This document shows positions 1 to 8,747 of a DNA stretch of 64,000 bases, in pieces. A program made the translations under genes and the position numbers. Position 1 is the first letter of the stretch, and each line of letters opens with the position of its first letter. Below the pieces are notes generated by a model. The model saw nothing but the letters and a program-made list of their open reading frames with translations, ran no database searches and had not been told where the DNA came from. The DNA comes from Deltaproteobacteria bacterium (GTDB lineage: Bacteria > Desulfobacterota > SM23-61), in contig VGSF01000016.1 of the NCBI GenBank assembly GCA_016875165.1, positions 1 through 64,000 on the forward strand. The letters run 5' to 3'.

Positions 1-713
1 TCCGCCTCCTGAAGGATCTGTTCGACAAACTCCCCACTCCCCAAGATGCGCTCATCTGACAACTCTTTTTCCCCTTTACTCCGCAGAGCAAGAACCTGCG
101 ACCATCCCCCCTGACTCCGAATTAATCCTCCTCCCGTTAACTCAGGTCTGCGCCCCTCCGCCAGCCCATCCTGAACAAACCGGTGGTATGCCCGAATCGC
201 CTTTCCCTTTGTCCCAGCAAATTGGCCCAAAATATAAGCCCGATCCATCCACGGATATTCGTCTTTCCCGATGATCGCCCGATGCCCAGTCCAAGGATAA
301 AGATCCAACTCCCCCATGGTCTTTACCAGCTTAGCCCGTATCGGATTTAAATGGATGTATCTCACAAGGGCCAAAAGGTAATTCTCTTCCTCACATAGGA
401 TTGATTTGTAACGGTTTTCAAATAGATGCCCCGTACGCCGATGGCGCCGATTGTAGTATTGGGCGTACCATGTTAGGAGCTTTCGCATGAGGGCGGAAAT
501 TCCCTGTGGGCCGCTCCGCACCAATAGATGGACGTGCGTTTCCATGAGCACCCAGGCATAGAGGGAGGACTGCGTTTCCAGGATGTTTTCGCCCAGGCGG
601 GTAAGAAAACGAGACCGATCCTCATTGTCGTCAAATATTTGTGACCGGTTTATTCCCCGCACCATGATATGGTGAAGGGCGCCGGGAGTATCTAACCGGG
701 CTTGTCGTGGCAT
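1..713 (-). CDS. REP-associated tyrosine transposase (IS200/Y1-like), 3' end outside window
   Basis: The frame reads from an ATG at 713 to the window edge without a stop (237 codons), so the C-terminus is missing. The N-terminus MPRQARLDTPGALHHIMVRG and the METHVHLLV stretch (the HUH-type histidine pair that binds the metal in Y1 transposases) are characteristic of RAYT/IS200-like proteins. A conserved YNRRHRRTGHLFENRYKS segment follows, also typical of RAYT proteins. These single-strand transposases nick and rejoin DNA through one tyrosine and are usually single-copy genes associated with REP palindromes. A tandem 40-bp repeat begins 38 bp upstream of the start. The family is clear; whether it is still active cannot be judged from a partial gene. 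Confidence 0.85.
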   Translation of the reverse strand, partial: MPRQARLDTPGALHHIMVRGINRSQIFDDNEDRSRFLTRLGENILETQSSLYAWVLMETHVHLLVRSGPQGISALMRKLLTWYAQYYNRRHRRTGHLFENRYKSILCEEENYLLALVRYIHLNPIRAKLVKTMGELDLYPWTGHRAIIGKDEYPWMDRAYILGQFAGTKGKAIRAYHRFVQDGLAEGRRPELTGGGLIRSQGGWSQVLALRSKGEKELSDERILGSGEFVEQILQEA

Positions 714-750
714 GGGCTGATTTTATAAAAAAGAGGGTGATCTTGTCAAA

Positions 751-856
751 CGCAATGCACTGTAAGAATCAACGTCCCCCACTTCTCTCACGCAATGCAC
801 TGTAAGAATCAACGTCCCCCACTTCCTGTAAGAATCAACGTCCCCCACTTCTCTCA
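751..856. repeat. 2.7-copy tandem repeat (40-bp unit) upstream of the RAYT gene
   Basis: A 40-bp unit beginning CGCAATGCACTGTAAGAATC occupies 751-790, recurs minus its last five bases at 791-825, and recurs minus its first nine bases at 826-856. The copies are otherwise identical. There are no unique spacers, so this is not a CRISPR array. The rest of 714-1036 contains no recognisable gene. Confidence 0.85.
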
Positions 857-1036
857 TCTTTATTTGTACTATACCACTAAGTGAAGTGCTTTGCAATATT
901 AAACCACCTGTAATTCAGACAGTAGACCTCAGACTGAAGCTAAAAAGTCTGGTGTCTGCTTTCAGCAAGCAGGCGACCACTTCCTTTCCCTTATGGTCTT
1001 CAGGCGCCCCGTGACCGCGGTGGCCGGAGAAAGACG

Positions 1037-2203
1037 TCAGGGAAGCGCGCCAAGGAATCGTCCGGCCGGCATGATTCTCACCCTGCCGTCCAGAACATCG
1101 TCAGACCCCCTCAAGGAGACCTGATAGAGGTAGGGGATCTGCAAACGTTCACCGAAATAGCGGAGGGAGGGGTTCGCGGAATGGGCGGACGCTTTGCATT
1201 CGACCGCAAACCAGGGCTGCTTGTCCACGGTGACCAGAAAATCGACCTCCCTTTTCGACACGTCGCGCAGGTAGTGCAGACCCACCCGGTAACCCTCCCG
1301 GTCTTCCAGGAGATGTTTCATTTTAAGGAGGTGTCCGGCGATCAGATTCTCAAAGCGGATGCCTTCATCGGCGATGGCAGACCAGTCCCAGAGGTAGACC
1401 TTGGGCGCTTTGCGCAGGGAACGAACGGAGCTGTGGGCATAGGGCGTAACGAGGTAACAATAATAAAGTCTTTCCAGGATATCGACCCAGTGAGATACGG
1501 CGCGATGACTGACCTCCAGGTCTTCCCTGAGGGACTGCAGCGAGAGGGGGGCGCCGATCCTTTCGACGAGCATGTCCGCCAGCAGTTCAAGGGCGGAAAG
1601 GGCCCGGACGTTTTCCAGGTCGCGGATATCCTCCCTCAGGAAACGATCCAGCTTTTCCCTTTGCCATCGTCGCAGAAAGCGCGGATTCTGTTTGAGGAAC
1701 GGCTCAGGGAAGCCGCCGTAATGAAAGAGGGTTTCGATGGTATCGCTGTATGACGCAGGCGGGAATGAAAGTTCCTTCAACGGCTCAATGGCGACGGACA
1801 GGCGCTCCAGCTCGCTGACGGAGAATCCATGCAGACGGTGGGAATGATAACGCCCCTGAAGCGAATCGCCGCCCTTGCGGTATACGTCAAGACGGGCGCT
1901 CCCGGTGATGAGAAATTTCAGACGCTCCCGGTGATGATCGAATTCCCCTTTGATCCATGCCTTCCAGTTTCTGTATTTGTGGAGTTCATCAAAGACCAGG
2001 GTTGCTTCTTCCGCGGGCCATAGTGCCGCAAGGATCTCACGGCGGTCCTGTCGGTTATCCCAGTTGAAATAGCGGTCCTGCTTTCTGTGCAGGAACGATT
2101 TCGCCAGGGTGGTTTTTCCGACCTGGCGAGGACCGGAGAGAAAAACCATCTTTTCCTCAAGGTCCTGGAGAATGGATTTTTCTGAATAACGCGGGATGAA
2201 CAT
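1037..2203 (-). CDS. ATP-binding protein, AAA_14 / DUF4143 family
   Basis: 388 residues from the ATG at 2203. An in-frame TTG at 2239 would add 12 residues, but the family typically starts MxIPRY as here. Walker A GPRQVGKT is at residues 24-31 and the Walker B-like VFDELHK at about 70-76. The C-terminal DUF4143 region ends with VDFLV...FAVECKAS, which resembles the D...ExK core of PD-(D/E)XK nucleases. Proteins of this architecture are widespread, often horizontally transferred and of unknown function; suggested roles in mobile-element or defence contexts are unproven. It is a single gene flanked by repeats, with no operon partner. Confidence 0.85.
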   Translation of the reverse strand: MFIPRYSEKSILQDLEEKMVFLSGPRQVGKTTLAKSFLHRKQDRYFNWDNRQDRREILAALWPAEEATLVFDELHKYRNWKAWIKGEFDHHRERLKFLITGSARLDVYRKGGDSLQGRYHSHRLHGFSVSELERLSVAIEPLKELSFPPASYSDTIETLFHYGGFPEPFLKQNPRFLRRWQREKLDRFLREDIRDLENVRALSALELLADMLVERIGAPLSLQSLREDLEVSHRAVSHWVDILERLYYCYLVTPYAHSSVRSLRKAPKVYLWDWSAIADEGIRFENLIAGHLLKMKHLLEDREGYRVGLHYLRDVSKREVDFLVTVDKQPWFAVECKASAHSANPSLRYFGERLQIPYLYQVSLRGSDDVLDGRVRIMPAGRFLGALP

Positions 2204-2517
2204 GGGATCTTTTATGCCATAAAGCAAAAAAAGTTGCAATATATTTTGCTTTGCGGCGAATATAGACGGCTTCGCTATAAAAGATAGACCGCTTCGCGAG
2301 GAAGCGGGAAGACCGCTTCACTATGAAGAAGGAAGATCTTCCTTCTTCCTTCTTCAATCTTCCCTCTTCTCTCCATCTTTTCCGCCTCTCCGCGGCCAGT
2401 AGCGCAGCAACCACATGAGGAACAGCCCGTCCAGGGCCTGTTATCGGCGAAGAGGGCGAAAACTCAAGGTTTCCCTCGGCCTGACCGTTCGACCTGTAAA
2501 ACAAGAACCCAGGGACC
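2204..2517. other. Intergenic region without a convincing gene
   Basis: It holds imperfect repeats of a CCGCTTC-rich motif (2265-2325) and a perfect 18-bp palindrome GAAGGAAGATCTTCCTTC at about 2327-2344. Open frames here (for example 2157-2627, minus) are low-complexity and cross repeat boundaries, so they are not treated as genes. Confidence 0.5.
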
Positions 2518-2721
2518 TTGATGATCTCGTAAAAAGTCGTCACTAAGCCTGCCCCGGAATGTCGTAATCCGGGGGTGAAAACCGGAGTCCAGACGTCGTC
2601 CCTGCGAAAGCAGGGAACCAGAGACATATAAAACTGGATTCCGGCTGGAGTTCACCCCGTACTTGATACGGGGCCGGAATGACATAAAGACGCATTTTCA
2701 GACTTTTTACGAGATCATCAA
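2518..2721. mobile_element. MITE-like element A (perfect 21-bp terminal inverted repeats)
   Basis: The left end 2518-2538 starts TTGATGATCTCGTAAAAAGT and is the exact reverse complement of 2701-2721. The 204-bp element has no coding capacity. Its interior carries a CCGGAAT...ATTCCGG-like palindromic arrangement. A diverged relative lies at 35976-36158. It directly abuts element B. Confidence 0.8.
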
Positions 2722-2892
2722 TTTTGATGGTCTTGTAAAAAGTCCCGTTTTCGTCCTTGCGAGGAGTTCCGCCAATGCGGTACGACGAAGCAATCCCGTA
2801 TTTTTAAGCACTTATAAAAACGGGATTGCTTCATCCGCCTTAGGTGGATTCGCAATGACTCTTCTGCCGATTTTTAACGCGACCATCAAAAA
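2722..2892. mobile_element. MITE-like element B (ends related to A, internal hairpin)
   Basis: The ends TTTTGATGGTCTTGTAAAAA and, at about 2869-2892, its imperfect complement bracket an internal hairpin built from GCAATCCCGT and ACGGGATTGC. A nearly identical inverted copy is at about 35809-35975. The termini share the GATG..C..GTAAAAAGTC pattern with element A, so A and B are probably one superfamily mobilised by the same kind of transposase (inference). Confidence 0.75.
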
Positions 2893-2972
2893 TAGAAGGA
2901 GCATGAAAATCTGTAATGGCCAGATCAGCACATTCTCCCTGGCGAGTCCTGGCAGGCTCCGTAAAAAAATCC

Positions 2973-3238
2973 GTAACAGTTTAGCGGTGTGAAAAAGTGG
3001 TATAAAAGCCTTTGTTGAGGGCCGGGGGTTAGAGCGGAACGTGCCGGAAGCATCGGTTGGGTTTCCGCTTGGCCACGAAGACAGAAGATCTTTTCCTCCG
3101 GAGGAGGCGGGGGTTCTTGCCGGCCCCATATGCGGAGATATAAGCGCCTTATGATTCCAAGCGTTCCGCTCTGGCCCCCGGCCCCTGGAATCCCTTGGCC
3201 TTTACAACACACTTTTTTTAAAAGAGCTAAAGTGTTAC
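2973..3238. mobile_element. Palindromic element C, full-length copy 1
   Basis: A 266-bp element whose two halves are largely reverse complements. The outer ends are GTAACAGTTTAGCGGTGTGA and the complement of GTAACACTTTAGCTC..., and the inner arms are GCCGGGGGTTAGAGCGGAAC and the complement of the GTTCCGCTCTGGCCCCCGGC stretch at about 3164-3186. It would fold as one long hairpin. Other copies: 35460-35724 (inverted, near identical), 42461-42920 (interrupted), and partial copies near 6193-6292 and 23515-23620. Confidence 0.8.
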
Positions 3239-3260
3239 CAGAAGTTTAGCTTGATTGATT

Positions 3261-3986
3261 TTAGCTGGAGTTTTTTGGGGGGTAATTCCGGTATTTCCAG
3301 CGAATCTTTACCATCATCATTAACACATTCAGCATGGTTTTACGGTTGAAGGTCGATTCCCCGGCCTTCCGTTCTTCGAGAATATAAGGCACTTCCTTGA
3401 TACGAAAGCCGCGTTTATAAGCTTTGTATAAAACCTCTTCCACAACCGCAGGCCCTTTTGACATCATCTGATCCAGATCTATGTTTTTTAGAACCTCCCG
3501 GCGGAAGATCCGGTAGCCGGAGGTGCAGTCTCGAATCGGCAGGGATAGCACAAAGCGGATGTAGGCATTGGCCAGGCGGGTAATCCATTTTCTTAAGAAA
3601 TGCCGCCCTCTCTCTCCTCCACCGGGGATTAAACGGGACCCGATGAGCAGGTCGCAGTCATCCATCTGGCTCAAGAAATAAGGAATGTAGGATGGCAAGT
3701 GGGAAAAATCAGCGTCCATCTCGATCACAAATTCAGCCCCCTGGCTGACAGCATACTGAAACCCCACAATCCCCGCCGTCCCCCGCCCGCGCTCTTCCTT
3801 GCGCAGGACCAGATGGACCATCGGGTCTTCCTGCCGTAACCGTTCCACAATGGCAGCAGTTCCATCCGGGGAGTTGTCATCCACCACCACAGCACCGATA
3901 TCCGACCCCTGGCTGAGGATCTCCCGCAGGAGGCTTTCGATGTTTAGGGCTTCGTTGTAGGTCGGCACCATGGCCATGGCTCTCAT
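3261..3986 (-). CDS. Polyprenol-phosphate mannosyltransferase-like glycosyltransferase (GT2, DPM1-like)
   Basis: 241 residues, a normal length for single-domain DPM1-like enzymes, which transfer mannose or another hexose from a nucleotide sugar to a polyprenyl phosphate at the inner membrane. The nucleotide-binding VDDNSPDGT lies at residues 35-43 and the metal-binding DAD (in EMDADFSHLP) near 94-97. RDCTSGYRIFRREVL is the acceptor-side motif typical of DPM1. The start ATG overlaps the stop of the upstream flippase-like gene (ATGA) and is preceded by GGAGGAG. Coupling to the flippase-like gene and the GT9 gene suggests synthesis and use of a lipid-linked sugar for envelope glycans. Sugar specificity cannot be read from sequence. 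Confidence 0.88.
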   Translation of the reverse strand: MRAMAMVPTYNEALNIESLLREILSQGSDIGAVVVDDNSPDGTAAIVERLRQEDPMVHLVLRKEERGRGTAGIVGFQYAVSQGAEFVIEMDADFSHLPSYIPYFLSQMDDCDLLIGSRLIPGGGERGRHFLRKWITRLANAYIRFVLSLPIRDCTSGYRIFRREVLKNIDLDQMMSKGPAVVEEVLYKAYKRGFRIKEVPYILEERKAGESTFNRKTMLNVLMMMVKIRWKYRNYPPKNSS

Positions 3987-4981
3987 GGAGACTCCTCCAC
4001 CTGCCTGGTAATCTTCCCCAGGGAGAGGTTTCCGGCAAAGATCAGGGCTATTCCCAGGGAAGTCTCAATAAAAAAAGTAAGAGCATGCAGGATAATGGCA
4101 TATCCCAAAGCCGCCTCTTTGCTCACCCCAAAGGACATCACCACCAGGAGGACTAAATAATGAAATGTGCCGATGGCCCCCGGGGAAGACGGGATGATCT
4201 TGCCGAAGGCGGCAAACACTATGACCATCACCGCAGCCTGAAACGGAAGAAACAAGCCGCAGGATATTAGGATCAAGTAGGCCACCCCAAAGGCCGTTAC
4301 CCACATCAACAGAATTGCCGCAAAAGCATAGAAAACGTAACGGCCGGTGACTGCTCGAAATCCCTGAAAGATATTGTTCAATATTGATTGGATCTTTCCC
4401 TGGAAGCGTCCCGGGAGAAATTGCAAAAGCCGGTAGAGCCAACTCAAAAACTTTTCTTCCCGGCGCATCACGATGAACAGAAAAACGATCATCGCCGCGG
4501 CAGCCAACCCCACTAACATTCCGCTGGTGCGGAGCCAGGGAGGAAGCGATACGAAAGGCAATAGAATAAGGAGAAATCCAGTTAAAATCAAGATGTCCAG
4601 AAGATGCTCAACGGCTACCGTGGAGAGGCAGAGGGTCTTGGGCAGCTTCTCCCGCTCACCCATCAGATAGCCCCGGGTCAGTTCTCCCATTTTTGCCGGG
4701 AAAAGGTTATTGACCATTAAGCCAATGATCAAGACGGTTGTAGTGGACGCCACCCGGATATCTTTTTTAGCCGGCAGAAGTAAATACCGCCATCCGGTCC
4801 CTTTCAGGAAAAAGCAAGTAAGCTGGCCAGCTATAGCCGGTATGAAAAATAAAAAATTGACTGCTTGCAGAGCTGCCCACAAGGCGTTGAAATCGATTTT
4901 TCTTAAGGAAAGGTAAACGGCAGCAGCGCTAATTAGAAAGCCAATCAAAAGATTAAGGTGGGTTCGCAGGGAAAAAGCCAT
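3983..4981 (-). CDS. Flippase-like membrane protein (LPG synthase TM / UPF0104 family)
   Basis: 332 residues, almost entirely hydrophobic, with about eight transmembrane segments. Family features include SLRKIDFNALWAAL near residue 25, NNLFPAKMGELTRGYLMG near 95-112 and SPGAIGTFHYLVLL near 265. It corresponds to the lysylphosphatidylglycerol-synthase transmembrane domain (AglD/UPF0104-like) without the catalytic C-terminal domain. These proteins often sit beside DPM1-like GT2 genes and are thought to help move or use lipid-linked sugars. It lies 6 bp downstream of the GT9 gene and overlaps the GT2 start. The flippase role is inferred from family name and context. Confidence 0.82.
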   Translation of the reverse strand: MAFSLRTHLNLLIGFLISAAAVYLSLRKIDFNALWAALQAVNFLFFIPAIAGQLTCFFLKGTGWRYLLLPAKKDIRVASTTTVLIIGLMVNNLFPAKMGELTRGYLMGEREKLPKTLCLSTVAVEHLLDILILTGFLLILLPFVSLPPWLRTSGMLVGLAAAAMIVFLFIVMRREEKFLSWLYRLLQFLPGRFQGKIQSILNNIFQGFRAVTGRYVFYAFAAILLMWVTAFGVAYLILISCGLFLPFQAAVMVIVFAAFGKIIPSSPGAIGTFHYLVLLVVMSFGVSKEAALGYAIILHALTFFIETSLGIALIFAGNLSLGKITRQVEESP

Positions 4982-4987
4982 CCGATT

Positions 4988-6118
4988 TCAAATCCCTCTT
5001 TTCTTCTGGGCCCGGGGAAGCAAGGCGCGGATTTTTTCCATCACCTCCTTGGCTTCAATGGCCTGCATGCAATTCGGGGAAACCTGGCAGCTTCTCCGGT
5101 AACAGGGCGCGCAGGGAAGAGAAGAAATAATTTTCTCCCCCCTTCCGTAAAGATCAATCTCCTGAGCGCAGGTTGGTCCGAAAATGGCCACGACCTTTTT
5201 TTTCAAGGCAATGGCAATATGGAGAGCAGTGGTATCACCCGTAACCACAACGTCGCAGAGCTTGACCATGGCGGCAAATTGCCCGAGAGTATTCCCGCAT
5301 CCGCAGTCGATAACCCCCCCTTTTGCTTTCCTGAGAATCTTGGAGTTACGCTCTTTTTCCTTGGGCCCGCCCAGAAGGAGAATCCGGGCTTTCAGCGCTC
5401 TTTTCAACTCCTTGATGAGTTGAAGGTATCCTTCTATGGTCCAGGCCTTATTGGCAAATACATCTCCTGCTCCGGTATTGAGCCCAATGACTACTTCCCC
5501 TTTCTTCAGGCCTATCCGCCTGGCAAACCTATCCGCAAAGGCTGTGTCTTCTTCCGATAAGATCAAATAATATTCATCCTTCTGGTAATCCAGTTCGGCA
5601 ATTCCGAAGATCAGCTCTGGGTAGGTTTTTTGGTTCTGATAGAATTTCAGTTCGTCGGATAGGCCAAGAAGAAAAGCATACTCACTGACCTGGTTCAGAG
5701 GAAAGACATTCCCCTCAGGCCCCAACCCAAAACCTTTCTTCTCCCGGCCCCTGAATTTTGACACCAGGGCTGCGCCCCGGGGCTCCTTCTCCAACCCGAT
5801 GATTAGGTCGAAGGTTTCTATCTCTAACGGCAGGAGGGAAGAATAATCAAAAGTCAAAAGGCGGTCAATAATGGGAATGTTTTTTAAAAGAGGATACGCT
5901 TCTTTGTCCACAACCCAGGTAATGTGGCTCTGCGGGTGGGCCCGCTTTAAACCGGAAAGCAGCGGGGTAGTGCGGAGGACGTCTCCGATGGCCGCAAGTT
6001 TAACAATCAGGATGCGCTTGCCCATGGGGCTGTATTTGGCGCATCCCGGACAGGTTCGTTTGAACTTGCAGGGCCGATCCCCAAGGAAATATCTGCAATC
6101 CAATCTCCAGGAGTTCAT
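4988..6118 (-). CDS. Glycosyltransferase family 9 (heptosyltransferase-like)
   Basis: 376 residues. After a 30-residue N-terminal extension, KRILIVKLAAIGDVLRTTPL is the canonical GT9 start. The C-terminal half contains NTGAGDVFANKAW, a nucleotide-sugar-binding stretch, and VVTGDTTALHIAIALKKKVV, the conserved donor-site loop. GT9 enzymes add heptose or related sugars to lipopolysaccharide inner core. The extension has four cysteines in a C-x8-C-x5-C-x2-C arrangement (residues 9, 18, 24 and 27), possibly a metal site. It is the first gene of the three-gene envelope operon. The exact sugar and acceptor are unknown. Confidence 0.87.
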   Translation of the reverse strand: MNSWRLDCRYFLGDRPCKFKRTCPGCAKYSPMGKRILIVKLAAIGDVLRTTPLLSGLKRAHPQSHITWVVDKEAYPLLKNIPIIDRLLTFDYSSLLPLEIETFDLIIGLEKEPRGAALVSKFRGREKKGFGLGPEGNVFPLNQVSEYAFLLGLSDELKFYQNQKTYPELIFGIAELDYQKDEYYLILSEEDTAFADRFARRIGLKKGEVVIGLNTGAGDVFANKAWTIEGYLQLIKELKRALKARILLLGGPKEKERNSKILRKAKGGVIDCGCGNTLGQFAAMVKLCDVVVTGDTTALHIAIALKKKVVAIFGPTCAQEIDLYGRGEKIISSLPCAPCYRRSCQVSPNCMQAIEAKEVMEKIRALLPRAQKKRGI

Positions 6119-6296
6119 AATGATTCTTTCGTAAAGCGTAAGACGCGAGAGCGCAAGGGGTAAAAGAGAGGAAACACGCTGTGATTCTCATAGCCAAGCG
6201 TAAGCCCAACCGATGCTTCCAGCGCGTTCCGCCCAGGCCCCCGTGCCCCAACCAAGGCGGTCACCCATTTTTTCAAACCGCTAAACTGATACAAAT

Positions 6297-6426
6297 GAGC
6301 CTCTTGCAAAAGTATTTTTTGTGGTTCGACAAGCTCACCACGAACGGAAAAACTAAATAATTTCAACCTAAGCCCGTTCACCCTGAGCCTGTCGAAGGGT
6401 AAATTACGGACTTTTGCAAGAGGCTC
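6297..6426. mobile_element. MITE-like element D, copy 1, with 4-bp target-site duplication
   Basis: A 130-bp non-coding element with perfect terminal inverted repeats GAGCCTCTTGCAAAAGT and ACTTTTGCAAGAGGCTC. It is flanked on both sides by AAAT (6293-6296 and 6427-6430), a 4-bp target-site duplication. Other copies at 42720-42909 and 44197-44338 also have 4-bp duplications, and a truncated copy starts at 36479. Confidence 0.85.
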
Positions 6427-6432
6427 AAATAA

Positions 6433-6567
6433 TTTAATTGTATAGGAATTTGCTTTTCTATCCCCCTCCCCCCATCCCCCTCCCGCCAGGGGAGGGGAGA
6501 TACTGGGGGATCCAAAATTCCCTCCCCCTGGATGGGGGAGGGTTAGGGTGGGGGTGTTAATAACTTG
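6433..6567. repeat. Polypyrimidine/polypurine hairpin element, copy 1
   Basis: It begins with TTAATTGTATAGGAATTTGC and ends with GGTGTTAATAACTTG, enclosing C-rich and G-rich tracts that can pair (CCCTCCCCC with GGGGGAGGG). Near-identical copies are at about 30140-30268 (reverse), 31932-32131 (reverse, with a partial duplication) and 38971-39105. Confidence 0.8.
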
Positions 6568-6600
6568 AAAAATATTTTTATTCGCCCTTGCGCCTTGCGT

Positions 6601-8655
6601 TTATTTATTTCTTTTGTCGGGTATCCAGTCAAAATAATTAAACTGCATGGTAAACGTGCCCCGCCCCTGGCTCAACGAGCGCAAGTCTGTGGAGTAGCCG
6701 AACATCTCCTTCAAAGGCACGAAGGCATCCACCACACTGACTTTCCCTTTGGCCTGAATCTGATCGATCCGGCCCTTGCGGGCGCTCAAGTCTCCAATGA
6801 CCTCGCCCAGGAATTCTTCCGGCACGACCACCTCGGTCTTCATGATCGGCTCGAGTAATACCGGTTGAGCTTTCTGGCACCCTTCCCGAAAAGCCATGGC
6901 CGCCGCCACCTGAAAAGCTAAGGGCGAGGACTGAGCCTCGCGGAAGGTTCCGCTAAGGAGGTTAACCTGTAAATCAACTACAGGATACCCGGCCACCACG
7001 CCGTTCCCGGTAGATTCTTGGACGCCGGTTTCGATGCTCGGGATAAATTCTAGAGGGATGGTTCCGTCAGCAAAGGCTCTGCTGAATTCGATCCCTGAAC
7101 CCCGCAGGCGGGGTTCCAGACGCAGGCGCACATGCCCGAAATGCAGGACGCCTTCAATCTCCCTTTCGAATTTCCCCTCCCCTTCGGCAACCTGGGTGAT
7201 GGTCTCCCGGTAGACCACCTGAGGTTTGCCTACGTTTACGGCAACGTTGAAATCTTCCCGCAGCCTTCTTACGATTACTTCCAGGTGCAGCTCTCCCATC
7301 CCGGAGATGACGGTTTGTCCTGTGTCCTCATCAAACTTTACTCGAAAGGTAGGGTCTTCGTCGGTTAGCTTCTGCAAAAAAAATATCAGTTTCTCCTGGT
7401 CGGACCGGGATTTTGGTTCGATAGCCACGGAGGTCACCGGCTCATAAAAATCGATCCGTTCGAGGGTGATCGGATGGGATTCGTCGCAGAGGGTGTCGCC
7501 GGTGGCCGTCTCTTTTAAACCGGCAGCGGCTACGATGTCCCCGGCCCGGACCTCCGGGATTCTCTCCTTTTTATTAGCATGCATGCGGAAGATGCGGGCC
7601 ACCCGCTCCCGCTTCCCCCTGGTGGAGTTGTACACATCCTGTTCGGTCCGCAGGACTCCGGAGTACATCCGGATGTAGGTCAGTTTTCTCCCTTCATCGA
7701 TGGCAATTTTAAAAGCCAGTGCGGCTAACGGTTCCTGGTCAGAGCTGCGGCGGGTTTCCGCGTTTCCGGTTTTCGGGTTGAAACCCTTAACCGGGGGAAT
7801 GTCCACGGGGGCCGGAAGGTAATCCACCACTGCGTCCAAAAGGGGCTGAATGCCTTTGTTGCGCAAGGCCGCCCCGCAGAGAACCGGCACCAGCTCGAAT
7901 TTCAGCGTGGCCGCTCTTAAGACCGTTTTGATCTCCGCGGCGGAAACTTCTTGCCCTCCCAGATACTTTTCCATGAGAGGATCGCTTCTTTCGGCCAAAG
8001 CTTCCACCAATTGGTCCCGGTATTTTTGGGCCTCCGCAAAAAAATCCGCCGGAATTTCCACTTCCTCAAACGTAGCCCCCAGAGTCTCTTCGTCCCAGAT
8101 GATCGCTTTCATCCGGATTAAATCCACGACTCCCTGAAAACGCTCCTCTTCGCCCAAAGGCAGCTGGATGAGGACAGGCCGGGCTCCAAGCTTTTCTTTC
8201 ATCATTTCCACGGTTCCCAAAAAATTAGCCCCCACCCGGTCCATCTTGTTGATGAAGGTGATCCGCGGAACGCGGTATTTGTCCGCCTGATGCCAGACCG
8301 TTTCCGATTGAGGCTCCACGCCGCCCACAGCGTCAAAAAGGGCCACCGCGCCATCCAGGACCCTGAGGCTTCTTTCCACTTCGATGGTAAAATCCACGTG
8401 GCCTGGGGTATCGATTATATGAATATCGTATCCTTTCCAGGAGCATCTGGTCACAGCGGAGGTGATGGTAATGCCCCGCTCCTGTTCCTGGGGCATCCAA
8501 TCCATTACCGCCTCGCCGTCGTGGACTTCGCCCATCTTGTGGGACCGGCCCGTGTAGTAGAGGATACGCTCGGTAACCGTAGTCTTTCCGGCATCGATGT
8601 GGGCCATGATGCCGATGTTGCGAATTCTGTTTAATCGTCCTTTAGGAGTTGCCAT
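6601..8655 (-). CDS. fusA: Elongation factor G, divergent paralogue
   Basis: 684 residues with the full five-domain EF-G layout. G1 AHIDAGKTT is at residues 18-26, the switch region RGITIT at 60-65, DTPGH at 82-86 and NKMD at 136-139. EF-G hydrolyses GTP to translocate tRNA and mRNA or, with RRF, to recycle ribosomes. It is not in a str operon (no rpsL, rpsG or tuf nearby). The domain IV tip reads [11 protein letters not shown] where canonical EF-G has a His-Asp-Val-Asp loop, which suggests a second, specialised EF-G. The alternative is that it is the only EF-G of this lineage. The start is the ATG at 8655. The symbol marks the family; a fusA2-type paralogue is more likely. Confidence 0.9.
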   Translation of the reverse strand: MATPKGRLNRIRNIGIMAHIDAGKTTVTERILYYTGRSHKMGEVHDGEAVMDWMPQEQERGITITSAVTRCSWKGYDIHIIDTPGHVDFTIEVERSLRVLDGAVALFDAVGGVEPQSETVWHQADKYRVPRITFINKMDRVGANFLGTVEMMKEKLGARPVLIQLPLGEEERFQGVVDLIRMKAIIWDEETLGATFEEVEIPADFFAEAQKYRDQLVEALAERSDPLMEKYLGGQEVSAAEIKTVLRAATLKFELVPVLCGAALRNKGIQPLLDAVVDYLPAPVDIPPVKGFNPKTGNAETRRSSDQEPLAALAFKIAIDEGRKLTYIRMYSGVLRTEQDVYNSTRGKRERVARIFRMHANKKERIPEVRAGDIVAAAGLKETATGDTLCDESHPITLERIDFYEPVTSVAIEPKSRSDQEKLIFFLQKLTDEDPTFRVKFDEDTGQTVISGMGELHLEVIVRRLREDFNVAVNVGKPQVVYRETITQVAEGEGKFEREIEGVLHFGHVRLRLEPRLRGSGIEFSRAFADGTIPLEFIPSIETGVQESTGNGVVAGYPVVDLQVNLLSGTFREAQSSPLAFQVAAAMAFREGCQKAQPVLLEPIMKTEVVVPEEFLGEVIGDLSARKGRIDQIQAKGKVSVVDAFVPLKEMFGYSTDLRSLSQGRGTFTMQFNYFDWIPDKRNK

Positions 8656-8747
8656 TGTTTTTTAATTATTCACCGCAGAGCACGCGGAGAACGCTGAGAA
8701 AAATCCTTAAATAAAAAAAACTGCCTTTCCCTTTATTCTTTATGTTC

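Larger units (their letters stand above)
6119..6600. other. Repeat-filled intergenic region (remnant C, element D, polypurine element)
   Basis: The 482 bp hold a partial element C (about 6193-6292), a complete element D (6297-6426) and a polypyrimidine/polypurine hairpin element (about 6433-6567). No gene is supported. The last element lies just 3' of the fusA-like stop and its GC-rich hairpin may act as a transcription terminator. Confidence 0.6.

Noticed and set aside
751-856. CRISPR array
   Set aside because: The repeats follow each other without unique spacers and there are only about 2.7 units; no cas genes are near.
2157-3212. Several open frames across 2157-3212
   Set aside because: They lie in repeat elements whose inverted copies at 35486-36034 give the same peptides; this is repeat structure, not coding conservation.
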